Origin: Acidobacteriota bacterium
GTDB lineage: Bacteria > Acidobacteriota > Thermoanaerobaculia > Multivoradales > JBCCEF01
NCBI GenBank assembly: GCA_039030395.1
Contig: JBCCEF010000022.1
Location: 19,181 to 83,180, forward strand
Length of the DNA stretch: 64,000 nucleotides
Direction of reading: 5' to 3'
Every line of letters begins with the position of its first letter. Positions within the stretch are counted from its first letter, which is position 1. Below the pieces are notes generated by a model. The model did not search any database. It was not told the DNA's origin and saw nothing but the letters and a program-made list of their open reading frames with translations. Made by a program: the position numbers and the translations under genes. Shown here one piece after another: positions 1-9,200 of the stretch.

Positions 1-35
1 ACGGCGTACCCGATCCAACGGGACGCCCGCAGGCG

Positions 36-626
36 GTGGCTCTGTCCTTCCAGATCGTCTCTACCCGCCCTGGGAAGCGGGGGCGGCGGCGCTTCGGCCT
101 CAACGTGCTCGGCATCGGCCCGGACGGACAGCCCCTGGAACAGCTCTACGACCGGCTGCGCGAGCTGCCCTGGCAGGACACCGTGCGCTGGGCCCAAACG
201 GCCCTCGACCAGATCACCTTCCAGCGCAAAAAACCCGGCAAGAGGTCAAAGTCCGAAGAACCCCTCGAACGGCGTCTCCTCCAGGTGCTCAACGGCCTCG
301 CCCGGCGGCTGGAGAAGCACCGCCGGGCCAAGGACCGCAAAACCCTTCACGGGCAGCAGCGCGCCCGCCAGACGGAGCGCCCCACCCACATGGCCCTGGC
401 GGACCTCGCCAAGGCGGGAAAGGACGAGCTGCTCTACGACACCCGGCAGGAAACGCTGGTGGTGCTGGGCGCCCGCGGCCGCGCCCATGTCTTCAACCCC
501 GCCGGCAAACTGGTGACGTCGATCCGCTACACCCCGGCGGCGATCGAAAAGCGCCGCCACCGCAAGCTGTGGCGCCGGGCGACGGCGGAGGAGATTCAGG
601 GGCTGCGGCAGAAGGTGGCGGGGTAA
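36..626 (+). CDS. Hypothetical basic protein, possibly truncated at its 5' end by the window edge
   Basis: Unrecognised protein of about 196 residues from a GTG at 36. The frame is open all the way to the left edge, so the true start may lie outside the window. It is rich in Arg and Lys, notably around residues 62-110 and 170-185, and has no signal peptide or membrane segment, which suggests a cytosolic and perhaps nucleic-acid-associated protein. The C-terminal third (residues 130-170) looks like a compact beta-rich domain. It ends 63 bases before the vapBC pair and is not obviously part of it. No function is assigned. Confidence 0.6.
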   Translation: MALSFQIVSTRPGKRGRRRFGLNVLGIGPDGQPLEQLYDRLRELPWQDTVRWAQTALDQITFQRKKPGKRSKSEEPLERRLLQVLNGLARRLEKHRRAKDRKTLHGQQRARQTERPTHMALADLAKAGKDELLYDTRQETLVVLGARGRAHVFNPAGKLVTSIRYTPAAIEKRRHRKLWRRATAEEIQGLRQKVAG

Positions 627-638
627 TCTGATGACTGA

Positions 639-690
639 GCATCAATTGATGCCTTGACATCAATTGATGCTCCCGCCTAGTATTCCCACA
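639..690 (+). promoter_or_regulatory. vapBC promoter with twin palindromic operator
   Basis: Two copies of the perfect palindrome CATCAATTGATG lie at 640-651 and 658-669, with centres 18 bp apart. A consensus -35 box TTGACA (654-659) runs into the second palindrome. A -10-like TAGTAT (678-683) follows after an 18-bp spacer, which puts the transcription start at or next to the A of the vapB ATG (690). The palindromes flank and overlap the -35, as expected for autorepression by the VapB/VapC complex. The sites are read directly; the binding protein is inferred from neighbourhood. Confidence 0.7.
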
Positions 691-959
691 TGAGGACCAC
701 GCTGACGATCGATGATGATGTGGCTGGACGGCTGAAAGAACAGGCCGAGAAGCGTGGCTTGCCTTTCAAGGTGGTGGTCAACGAAACACTGCGTGCCGGT
801 CTCGGCCCCCACCCCTCAAAGAAGCAGGCCGTGCCGAAGGTGCGTACCCACTCCTTTGGGTTCCGCCCCGATATCGACCTCGATCGCATGAACCATCTGG
901 CTGACGACCTGGAAGCCGAGGCGTTTGCGCGGAAGCTGGAAGAGCAGCAACAGGCATGA
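690..959 (+). CDS. vapB: VapB-type antitoxin (ribbon-helix-helix)
   Basis: 89-residue antitoxin of a type II toxin-antitoxin pair. The N-terminus (MRTTLTIDDDVAGRLKEQA) has the beta-strand/helix pattern of a ribbon-helix-helix DNA-binding domain. The C-terminal half (residues 45-89) is polar and helical and would wrap the toxin. It overlaps vapC by four bases (ATGA at 956-959), so the two are translationally coupled. It should neutralise the PIN toxin and, with it, repress the twin-palindrome promoter. The ATG sits about 7 bases after the -10 box with no room for a Shine-Dalgarno sequence, suggesting leaderless translation. Confidence 0.85.
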   Translation: MRTTLTIDDDVAGRLKEQAEKRGLPFKVVVNETLRAGLGPHPSKKQAVPKVRTHSFGFRPDIDLDRMNHLADDLEAEAFARKLEEQQQA

Positions 960-1384
960 TCCTGCCGGACGTCAACGTCCTCATCCACGCGCACAATCAG
1001 GACTCGCCGATACACCAAGATGCCCTACGGTGGTGGCAAGAGTGCCTGGCTGGCCGCATCGGCGTAGGCCTTGCTTGGGTCACCTTGCTCGGCTTTCTTC
1101 GAATTTCAACCCACCGACGCATCCTCGCCAGCCCGCTCCCCCATCGCCTCGTCCTCCAGGACATCGGACGCTGGCTGGAACTACCGCACGTCCACATTCC
1201 CCATCCATCGGAAAGGCACTTTCAGATCCTCAGCCGGTTCATCGACCAGGCCGGCACCGCGGGGAACCTCACAACGGATGCACATCTCGCCGCCCTGGCG
1301 ATCGATCGCGGCTACGTCCTTCATTCCACCGATCGAGATTTCGGAAGGTTCGACGGCTTGCGGTGGATCAATCCGCTCCATTGA
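956..1384 (+). CDS. vapC: VapC-type PIN-domain ribonuclease toxin
   Basis: 142-residue PIN-domain protein. The first acidic residue is Asp5 in MILPDVNVLIHAH, the middle region has the L-G-F-L-R-I motif, and the last third has T-T-D-A-H-L-A-A-L-A and S-T-D-R-D-F with the remaining metal-binding aspartates. The spacing resembles the Mtu_PIN (TIGR00028-like) VapC subfamily. VapC toxins are Mg-dependent endoribonucleases that cut tRNA or rRNA; the target cannot be told from sequence. Starts within the stop codon of vapB. Full length, with no sign of inactivation. Confidence 0.88.
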   Translation: MILPDVNVLIHAHNQDSPIHQDALRWWQECLAGRIGVGLAWVTLLGFLRISTHRRILASPLPHRLVLQDIGRWLELPHVHIPHPSERHFQILSRFIDQAGTAGNLTTDAHLAALAIDRGYVLHSTDRDFGRFDGLRWINPLH

Positions 1385-1394
1385 CGACGAGCCT

Positions 1395-3791
1395 CTAGTC
1401 GATGACCAGTTCGACGACATCCCCCGCAGCGTGCGTCCCGAGGGAGTGATTCTCTCCGGCAACGGTCACCTGCGGCGCAACAGCGCCATTGGGATCGACA
1501 CCTTGCAGAATCACTTCGCCCTCCGCGTCAGTGCGAAGGTAGACGACCGAGCCGTGGCCGGTCGCGGCAAATACCTGTTCGTCTGGACCCAACGTCGCCA
1601 CGCCCAGGGATACCGCCACCGGAGCTCCGGCGAGGGGCCCTCCGTCCGAGTTCTTGACTCTAAGCAGCAGCGGAGGGTCCGGCGCAGCGGCGATCTCGAT
1701 CCGTCCCGTACCGGACAGAGCTCCTGGCGGTAGAAGTGTCGTGGCCGCCCGAGGATGGACGACGATGGCCACCGCTTCTTCCCCGCAAAGCCCAGGCAGC
1801 TCGACGCGACCCCGCCCGTTCGCCATCCGCGAGCATCGCCGATCCCAGACTCCATTTTCGTCATAGACGAGTATCGCCGCCCGGCCTAGTTCCCGACCGT
1901 CCTGCAGAACCAGATCCGTCGCTCCCTGGCGCTCGTCCGCTTCCAGTTCGATCGTCAGGCGCACCGGCGTCTCCGGCGGCACGACAAGTCCGCGCCGACC
2001 GGAAGGACGATAGCCGTCCCGGAGCACGGCGAGATCCAGCGGCTTGCCCGGTAAGCCACGAAGGGCCAACCGGCCATCGGCGTCTGTGTGCATCGCCACG
2101 GCATGGCCGTCCTCGGGCTCCACGTAGCGAGCCCTACCATCTCGAAAGCGTAGCGCCGGCGACGGCGGCCGGTAGCTGACCATCGCGCCCTCCAAGGGCT
2201 CGCCGGTCATCGCGTCCTCCACCCGCACCTCCAACGCCCGAGCCGATCCCAACTCGAAGTCCAACCGCCCCTCTCCGAGCAGCGCAGAACTGATGTGAAA
2301 CACCCGGCAGCGGCCGGCAGCGTCACAAACCTGAAGATGATCGGACATCGAGAACAACCCCATTCGCTCGGCGGCCGGACGATCCCGCAGATCCTCCGGC
2401 AGGGCGGATCGCTTGAGGTCGAAGATATCCGCCACCTCGCCGAAGTAGAGGAGCCGGTAAAATCCGTCGTCGCCGGTCGGAAACACCCGCCGCCGCGTCA
2501 CGCCGGTCAGGGTCCCTTCAATCCGCACTTCGCCCGCCACCGGTTCGCTGTCCTCGGTGATCTCACCGTAGATCTCCAGTTCCCAAAGGGGAACCGGCTC
2601 CGACGCCGGGAAGGCGTCGTCATCCGCGCTCAGGTACGGGAAGACCTTGTTGCCGAGGCCGCGTACCCGGTCGTCTCCGATCACCGCGTCCACTGAGTAC
2701 TGGCCGTGATCGAGCCCGGGGAAGGTGTACTCATGCAGTCCGCGGATCAACTCTCGCGTCAGCGGCAGTTCCCGGCAGGCGCGATGGTGGAGGGAAGCGC
2801 GGTCGCCGCGGCGGAGACCGCAGCGGTAGAGGTGTAGGCGGCCCGAGGGGTGCTCCCGCCGAGGCCGGTAGTCCACCCGCAGCGTCAAGGTCGCCCGTTC
2901 TCGAAGCTGGGTCGCGGGTAATTCCCAGGCTTCACCCTCGCGGCCCTCGACGAGGAGGCGCTCGGTGCGCAGTTCCGGGTGCTCCAGCCCAATCCAGCCG
3001 GCGGTCGCTTCGACGTCCAGGAAGAACAGCGTCACGCGACCGGGTGACCACGCCGCCGCCGTGGGTAGGGTCGGCAACGCCGCATCGCGGGACACGAAGG
3101 CCGCCATCAGGGCGGCACGGTCCACCGGCTTGTTCTCGGAGTCCTCGGGCAGCAGAGCCGTCCCCATCAGCGACTGGCGACCCGGCGGCGGAGGTGAGGG
3201 AACCCCAAAGGAGATAGCTGCACCGGCCGGGCAACGGCGAGGCGAAGCGATGCCGTCGAGCCCTCGAACGGTTACGCCATAGGCCAGAATCTTCCCGGCG
3301 GGCACCCAGGCCTGCTCTCGCACCCCCGGCACCAGCGGATAGACGGCGCCATGGTCCAGAGACACCAGGTCGAGCCGAGTCAAGCGGCGAAAGTCTGTGG
3401 CCTCCTCGACCCTCACCTGGCAGGCCGGCACAGCGTGCCACACCAGGCGCTCGGAGGCGGCCCCCTCCTCGGTCACCGGGAGCACACCGGCCAGCACGGA
3501 AACATAGCCCGGCCCTTCCGCAATCCAGGACCATTCGCCCGGCGGCACTTCGAGCTTTTCGTTCAGCGGCCCAACGATCGCCGGCTCGAAGGTGCCGACG
3601 CGATACAGAAAAACCTCGCCGTCCGGCAGAAAGTGCTCCGGGCCGAGGCGACCGGCGTTCCAGTCGTCCTCGGCAACCAGGTGAAAGCTCACCTTCGCGG
3701 CGCCTAGGGGGCCAGTGAAAAGCGCAGCGAAAACTAGAGCGGCTACCGCTAGCTTGTGACTCAGTTGCGCGTTCAAGGTCGAGCAATACAC
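1395..3791 (-). CDS. Large secreted protein with carboxypeptidase-regulatory-like domains
   Basis: About 798 residues from a GTG at 3791. A TTG at 3776 is an alternative start that still leaves a full signal peptide (KLAVAALVFAALFTGPLGA). The body is a string of beta-sandwich-like segments. Residues near 560-640 match the carboxypeptidase D regulatory-like pattern (V-E-D-A-M-T-G-E-P-L-E-G-A, then D-A-D-G-R-L-A-L-R-G-L-P-G), and similar turns recur near residues 420-440 and 720-780. No catalytic motif was seen. It is probably periplasmic or surface exposed. It lies 89 bases downstream of pbpC on the same strand but has its own AT-rich leader. Function unknown. Confidence 0.75.
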   Translation of the reverse strand: MYCSTLNAQLSHKLAVAALVFAALFTGPLGAAKVSFHLVAEDDWNAGRLGPEHFLPDGEVFLYRVGTFEPAIVGPLNEKLEVPPGEWSWIAEGPGYVSVLAGVLPVTEEGAASERLVWHAVPACQVRVEEATDFRRLTRLDLVSLDHGAVYPLVPGVREQAWVPAGKILAYGVTVRGLDGIASPRRCPAGAAISFGVPSPPPPGRQSLMGTALLPEDSENKPVDRAALMAAFVSRDAALPTLPTAAAWSPGRVTLFFLDVEATAGWIGLEHPELRTERLLVEGREGEAWELPATQLRERATLTLRVDYRPRREHPSGRLHLYRCGLRRGDRASLHHRACRELPLTRELIRGLHEYTFPGLDHGQYSVDAVIGDDRVRGLGNKVFPYLSADDDAFPASEPVPLWELEIYGEITEDSEPVAGEVRIEGTLTGVTRRRVFPTGDDGFYRLLYFGEVADIFDLKRSALPEDLRDRPAAERMGLFSMSDHLQVCDAAGRCRVFHISSALLGEGRLDFELGSARALEVRVEDAMTGEPLEGAMVSYRPPSPALRFRDGRARYVEPEDGHAVAMHTDADGRLALRGLPGKPLDLAVLRDGYRPSGRRGLVVPPETPVRLTIELEADERQGATDLVLQDGRELGRAAILVYDENGVWDRRCSRMANGRGRVELPGLCGEEAVAIVVHPRAATTLLPPGALSGTGRIEIAAAPDPPLLLRVKNSDGGPLAGAPVAVSLGVATLGPDEQVFAATGHGSVVYLRTDAEGEVILQGVDPNGAVAPQVTVAGENHSLGTHAAGDVVELVID

Positions 3792-3830
3792 AGAGTCATT
3801 TTATCTAGATAAGTAATACTTTTCATATCA
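3773..3830 (-). promoter_or_regulatory. AT-rich leader with palindrome and an 8-codon upstream ORF
   Basis: A sharp AT-rich patch in GC-rich surroundings. It contains the perfect palindrome TTATCTAGATAA (3801-3812). On the minus strand an ATG at 3799 opens a short frame (MTLCIARP, stop at 3775-3773) that covers the GTG start of the downstream gene and whose TGA overlaps an alternative TTG start (3776). This is probably the promoter and operator of the secreted protein gene; no clear -35 box was identified. Confidence 0.35.
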
Positions 3831-3880
3831 TGACATAGTGATTCGACCCGACATCGCTGCCAGACTCCGCACCCGAGCCT

Positions 3881-6286
3881 CTACTCCACCCGCAATTCCA
3901 CCTCATCCGCCCTTCCGTGGTCGTCGACCACCACCAGGCGGTGCTGGCCCTTGGAAGGAATCCAAAACCTCTCGCCCGTTGCCGGGCCGTTGGCGAGGAG
4001 CTTGCCGTTCAAGAACCAGTAGAGCTGTCCGCGGCGTGGGTCGAGGTGGGAGCCGCCGCGGGCGACCAGGGCGATCTTCTGATAATCCCGGGGCACGCCT
4101 CGCCGTAGGCGATAGGGAGTGCGGGGGTCCGGCGAGACGATGCGCGGGGCGGCCACCGCCGAGCCGCCGGCACAGTCCGAAGCAACCGGTGGCAGAGCGG
4201 TGAGGGCGAGGCCGCGGGACAGGCGCCAGGCCACCAGCTCGGCGGGCGGAATCTCCACCACCTCGGCGCGGTGCGGCCGCTCGCCGAGGCAGCGGCCGGC
4301 GAGCCACTCACCGGTTTCCCGGTCGACGAAAATCCGCCGATGCATCCGGCAGGACGGCAGCCGGGTGCGGCCGGCGAGGCCGGAGATGCGCTCACGCTGA
4401 GGACAGTGCGGCCCCGGGCGATGGCGGCTGACGGCGCAGACCTCAAGACCGCGGGTGACCGGCGCTGGCGGAGCGGTAGCGCGAGTCGGCGCCGGCGTCT
4501 CCACCCCCGCCAAGGCGCGATGGACGTCGAAGAACAAGGGCCCGGCGTGGCGGCTACCGGAGATGCCCTGCGACGCCTTGCCGTCAAAGTTTCCCACCCA
4601 TACGGCCACCGTCCAGCGGTCGGTGAAGCCCACCGCCCAGGCATCGCGATGACCGAAAGAGGTGCCGGTCTTCCAGGACACGGCGGGCACGTCGCGGGCC
4701 AGATTCCAGGCCTCCGGCAGATCCGGCCGGCGCACCCACTTCAGCAACGAGGCCACCTGCCGGGCGGCGCCCCGGGACAGCCAGGCTTCCTCCCCAGCCG
4801 GAGCCGCGGCCTCACCGCGGGCCTGCGGCATCAGCCAGGTGAGGGGGGCCACTCGACCGTCGTCCGCCAGGTGGGCGTAGGAGTTCGCCAGCTCCAGCAG
4901 ACTGACCTCGCCGGCGCCGAGGATCAACGGTAGGCCGTACTGCGCCGCCTCACCGTCGAGGGAGACGAAGCCGCCGCTGCGCAGCCAGTCGAGGAAGGAC
5001 GGCAAGCCAACGTCCGACAGCAGCCGCACGGCGGGAGCGTTGAGGGATTCCGCCAGCGCCGTGCGCAGGGTGACCCGGCCGCGATACTCGCCGTCGTAGT
5101 TTTCCGCCACGTAGCCAGCAAAGTCCGTCGGCACGTCGAGCAGGTAGGAGTCCGGAACCCAGCGGCCGGAATCGAGCGCCCGACCGTAGAGAAAGGGCTT
5201 CAAGGTCGAGCCCGGGCTGCGCCGCGCCACCACCCCGTCCACCTGTCCCTGGTGGGCCTCGTCGAAGAAGGCGGCGGAACCCACCCAGGCCCGCACGGCG
5301 CGCGTCTCGTTCTCGATCACCACCACCGCCGCGTTGCCCAGGCCCTGCTCTCGCAGCTCTCCGATGCGCCGCGCCACCACCCCTTCGGTGGCCCGCTGCA
5401 CCGCCCGGTCGAGGGTGGTGGTGACGGAGCGGCCGCGGTGGCCGGCGGCCACCCGCCGAGCGAAGTGGGGCGCCGCGAAGGGAACCGGTCGCAGGGCCGT
5501 CGGCACCGGCTGGCGGCGCGCTGCCCGGGCCTCCTCGGCGGTCACCACGCCGCGCCCTTCGAGGCGTGCTAGCACGTCGCGGCGCACCCGCTCGGCGGAC
5601 TCCGGATAGCGCGTCGGATCGTAGTAGGTAGGAGACCGCGGCAAGGCCGTCAGCAGAGCGATCTCGCCGGCCGAGAGGGCCGCCGGCTCCTTGCCGAAGT
5701 AGAAACGCGACGCCGCCCCGACCCCCTCCAAGTTGCGGCCGTAGGGGGCCATGTTGAGGTAGATCGTGAGCAGCTCCCGTTTGCTGTAGCGCCGTTCGAG
5801 CTGCAGCGCCCGGAAGGTCTCGATCAGCTTGTGGTCCAGGGTGCGGGCCTTGGGCTCGGCCATGCGGGCGATCTGCATGGTGAGGGTGGAGGCGCCGGAG
5901 ACCACCCGCCCCTCGCGCAGATTGGTCACGGCGGCGCGCAGGATAGCGAGGGGATTGACCCCCGGGTGGCGGTAGAACCACCGGTCCTCGGAGGCGACGA
6001 GTGCGGCCACGAGCTGTGGCGGCAGCTCGTCGTAGGTCACCGGCAGGCGCCAGATCTCGTCCGCCGGCAGAAACAGCCGCAGAGGCTCACCGTCGCGATC
6101 GCGCACCGCCGTCGCCGCCGACCGCTCCAGAGCGTGCCAGGGGAACGGGAAGGCGAGATCGAGCAGCAGAAACGTGACGACCGGCAGCACGACCGCGACC
6201 ACGCCGAGGCGCGGTGCCCAGCGCCACAGCCGGCGTGGACGATGACGTGGGGACCGGCTGTTCCGCCGGCGCCGGAGGGCTCTCAC
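3881..6286 (-). CDS. pbpC: Penicillin-binding protein 1C (bifunctional transglycosylase/transpeptidase)
   Basis: 801 residues from a GTG at 6286 that overlaps the TGA of the upstream alpha-2-macroglobulin gene (GTGA); the open frame runs further upstream, but only as a shadow. One N-terminal membrane anchor (VVAVVLPVVTFLLLDL). GT51 transglycosylase domain: catalytic Glu near residue 100 in V-A-S-E-D-R-W-F-Y, then G-A-S-T-L-T-M-Q-I. Transpeptidase domain: S-T-L-K at 360-363, S-L-N at 414-416, K-T-G-T-S at 539-543. The C-terminal 110 residues fit the BiPBP_C beta domain of PBP1C. The pairing with an A2M protein mirrors pbpC-yfhM of Escherichia coli, where a protease trap is thought to guard the periplasm when the wall is breached. 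Confidence 0.95.
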   Translation of the reverse strand: MRALRRRRNSRSPRHRPRRLWRWAPRLGVVAVVLPVVTFLLLDLAFPFPWHALERSAATAVRDRDGEPLRLFLPADEIWRLPVTYDELPPQLVAALVASEDRWFYRHPGVNPLAILRAAVTNLREGRVVSGASTLTMQIARMAEPKARTLDHKLIETFRALQLERRYSKRELLTIYLNMAPYGRNLEGVGAASRFYFGKEPAALSAGEIALLTALPRSPTYYDPTRYPESAERVRRDVLARLEGRGVVTAEEARAARRQPVPTALRPVPFAAPHFARRVAAGHRGRSVTTTLDRAVQRATEGVVARRIGELREQGLGNAAVVVIENETRAVRAWVGSAAFFDEAHQGQVDGVVARRSPGSTLKPFLYGRALDSGRWVPDSYLLDVPTDFAGYVAENYDGEYRGRVTLRTALAESLNAPAVRLLSDVGLPSFLDWLRSGGFVSLDGEAAQYGLPLILGAGEVSLLELANSYAHLADDGRVAPLTWLMPQARGEAAAPAGEEAWLSRGAARQVASLLKWVRRPDLPEAWNLARDVPAVSWKTGTSFGHRDAWAVGFTDRWTVAVWVGNFDGKASQGISGSRHAGPLFFDVHRALAGVETPAPTRATAPPAPVTRGLEVCAVSRHRPGPHCPQRERISGLAGRTRLPSCRMHRRIFVDRETGEWLAGRCLGERPHRAEVVEIPPAELVAWRLSRGLALTALPPVASDCAGGSAVAAPRIVSPDPRTPYRLRRGVPRDYQKIALVARGGSHLDPRRGQLYWFLNGKLLANGPATGERFWIPSKGQHRLVVVDDHGRADEVELRVE

Positions 6287-9200
6287 GGACGCCTCGCCGA
6301 CACTTCGAGCACCCCGGCGGCGCCGACCGCCCGCAGGGACGGGTTGTACATCGCCTCGGCCTCGACCGGGGGCAGTTTGAAGGTGCCCGGCACCACCGCC
6401 CGCACCAGCGAGTAGAAGGTCTTCCACTGATTCGCCGACAGATCCGTGAACAGGAGCAGCCGATCGTCGCGCAGGTCGAGATAGTCCGGCAGGAGGTCCG
6501 CGTCGGTGATCCACGGCAGGGTCTCGGTCGTGTCGAGGCGCGGGTTCTCCACCTCTAGACCGGCCGGCAACAGGGTCTGGAGAACGATGTTGTCCACCTG
6601 ACCGGTGATGCTCCGCACCCGGGTCTTGATGACGATCAGGTCCCCCTGGGAGATCCGCGCCGGATCCACTCGATTGCGCTCGCGGTCGAACCACTCCCGC
6701 TCCACCTCGAGGCCGGCGTTCTCCGGCCGGAAGGCCTCCTCCGTCGGCAAACCTCGGGTGTAGACGCTGTAGAAGGCGTCACCGGCTTCAAAACCGTCGT
6801 CGAAGGTGACGACCAGCGGTTCGCTCCCGGCGATCGACGGAAAGGCCGTCATCTCGGCGTCGAAGCGGCCGAGGCGGCGGCCGCCCACCGCCACTGCACC
6901 GCCGTAGTCGGCGGATTCTTCCTGCCGCCGGAACACCTCGCCCAGGGCCAGCAGGGCAAAGGCGGATTCCTGGGTGGTCCAGCCGCGGCCGGTGTCGAGG
7001 TCCCGCGCCAGCCGGTCCACCAGGGTGCCGATGCGCGGATCTCCCGGCTTGCTCTCCGCTAGGGCAAGGAGCAGCAGCGCCCGATTGCGGAGCTGTGAGC
7101 CGAGATTGCCACCGGTATGGCGGCCGATCGCCGCCGCGTCCTCGATGCCGGCGGTCAGTTCATCGACGGCCGTCGCGTCGCCGGAGTAGGCGGCGGCCAA
7201 CAGCGCCCGGGACGAGGGCGAAAGATCCATCTGCTTCTGTTGGCGCAAGAAGTCCATGGTGCCGAGATCCGGACGATCCGCCCGGGCGAGGACGTAGAGC
7301 GCATAGACGGTGCGCTCCAACTCCGCCGCACCGTAGGTCGCCTTGGCCCGCGCCTGGTTGCCGGTCCAGCGCAGAGCCCCGTCGTAAAGGAAGCCCTCGA
7401 CGCTGTAGCCGGCGCGGCGCGCTTCTACCAGGAAGTGGGTCGCCCACACGCTCGGCCAAGCGGCGGTCTCCCCGCCACCGGGCCACAAGGTGAAACCGCC
7501 GGTGTGGTTCTGCATCCGGCTGATCCGCCGGATGCCCTCCTCCACCGCCGCCGCCGGAGCCGGCCGGCCGGCATCCTCATTGAACAGTTCCGGTTCCAGT
7601 CGCCGCGCCAGATCTTCCAGGTAGATCAGAGGAAAGGCCGTCGAGACGGTCTGCTCCAGGCAACCGTACGGGTAACGCAACAGCCCCGCCAGCTTGCCGG
7701 CGAACTGCACCAGCGGCACCGGCCCCAGGCGCAGGGTGCGCTCCACCGAGCCCGGCCGCGCCCAGTCAGCGAGCGCCCGAACCTCCAAAGGATTGCCGTC
7801 CACCGGACCGGCCTGCTCCACCACCCGGTACGGCAGGTGAGAGCGCATCGGCAAGGCCACCTCCGAGCGCGCCGCTTCGCCGTTGCCTTGGACCACCACC
7901 TTCAGCTCGGCCAGGGAGCCGGCGTCCGGCGCGACGATCGGCACGTAGGTCACCGCCTCGGAACCGTCCGGCACGCTGACCTTGCCTTTCACCGGCTCGC
8001 CGAGGCCTTCGATGCGGACCTCGAAATCGCCCGCGGAACCGGTATCGTTGCGCACCGTCACCGGAATGTTTGCCTGGTCGCCCCAGGCGAGGAAGCGGGG
8101 GAAGGTGGGGGTGACCACCAGCGGATCGCGCACCCGCACCATCTGTTCCTCGGAACCGAAACGGCGACCGTCCGCAGCCACCACCATCACCCGCAGCGCC
8201 CCCTGGAAGTTGGGCACCTCGAAGGAGGTCTCCACCCGGCCGTCGGCCCCGGCGGTCAGTGGTCCGGACCAGTAGGCCACCGGCACCACCCGCCGGATGC
8301 TGTCCGTCTGGACGTACTGCGCCATGCCGGCGCCGGCGGCGCCGCCGCCCACGGCCAGGTCGCCGGCCACCGGCACCTCCGGCAGAAGCAGCGAGAAGCC
8401 GTCGAAGGTGCGCACGCTCAGGCCGAGCTTGCGGTAGAAGAAGGCGAAGGGATCCGCCGTCGCCTGGGAGACGAGTTGCAGGATCCCTTCATCCACCGCC
8501 GCCACCGTCACCGTCGCTCCGGGAGCCGCCGCGACGGCCACCTCCAGACTGCGCTCGGAGCGCATTTCCTCCGGCGCCACGATCTCTAGATCCAGCCGGT
8601 TGGAAGTGCGGTCGACGGAGATCGGCACCGCTCCGAAGGCGCGGGTGACCTCGCCGTCGCCCAGGTCGTCAGCGTTTCTCACCACCAGCGCCGTGACGTA
8701 GGCGTTCGGCCGCAGGGCACCGGACAGCGGAATGCTCAAGGTGGCGGTATTGCCGGTGAGTTCGTGCAACTCCGTGTGGAAGATGCGGTCCCGCTCCACG
8801 GTCAGCAGCAGCCGGCCGGCAAAGGGCGCGCGCACCTGTACCACCGCCGTGTCGCCGGGGCCGTACTCGCCGCGGTCGAGATCCAGCTCGACCCGCGCCG
8901 GGTTGTCGATCGCCCAAGGGGCATAGCCCCAGCCGGAGGCGTAGAAGCCGACCTCCGTCGAGGCGGAGGTTTGAAGATCCGTCAGCACTACCCGGTAGGC
9001 GCCGGTCTCCGGCGGAGTGAAGGAGAAGGCCGATCGGCCGTCCGGCGCGGTCAGAGCAAGGGTGTCGACCAGCGTCGCCTCGCGGCTCGACTCGTAGCGG
9101 TAGGTACCCGAGGGGGTGCGCCGCAGCACGGTGTTCCAGCGGTCGCGGAACAGTTCCGCCCGCAGTCCCTCTGCGGCCACCGCCTGGCCCGCGGGATCGA

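Noticed and set aside
36-1384. Joining the first hypothetical gene with vapBC as a three-gene toxin-antitoxin unit
   Set aside because: vapBC has its own complete promoter and operator between the genes; no link is shown by the sequence.
7117-8589. 490-codon plus-strand open frame inside the alpha-2-macroglobulin gene
   Set aside because: Antisense shadow typical of GC-rich coding DNA; His/Arg/Gly-rich composition and no family motif. The minus-strand gene is unambiguous. The same applies to 8764-10068.
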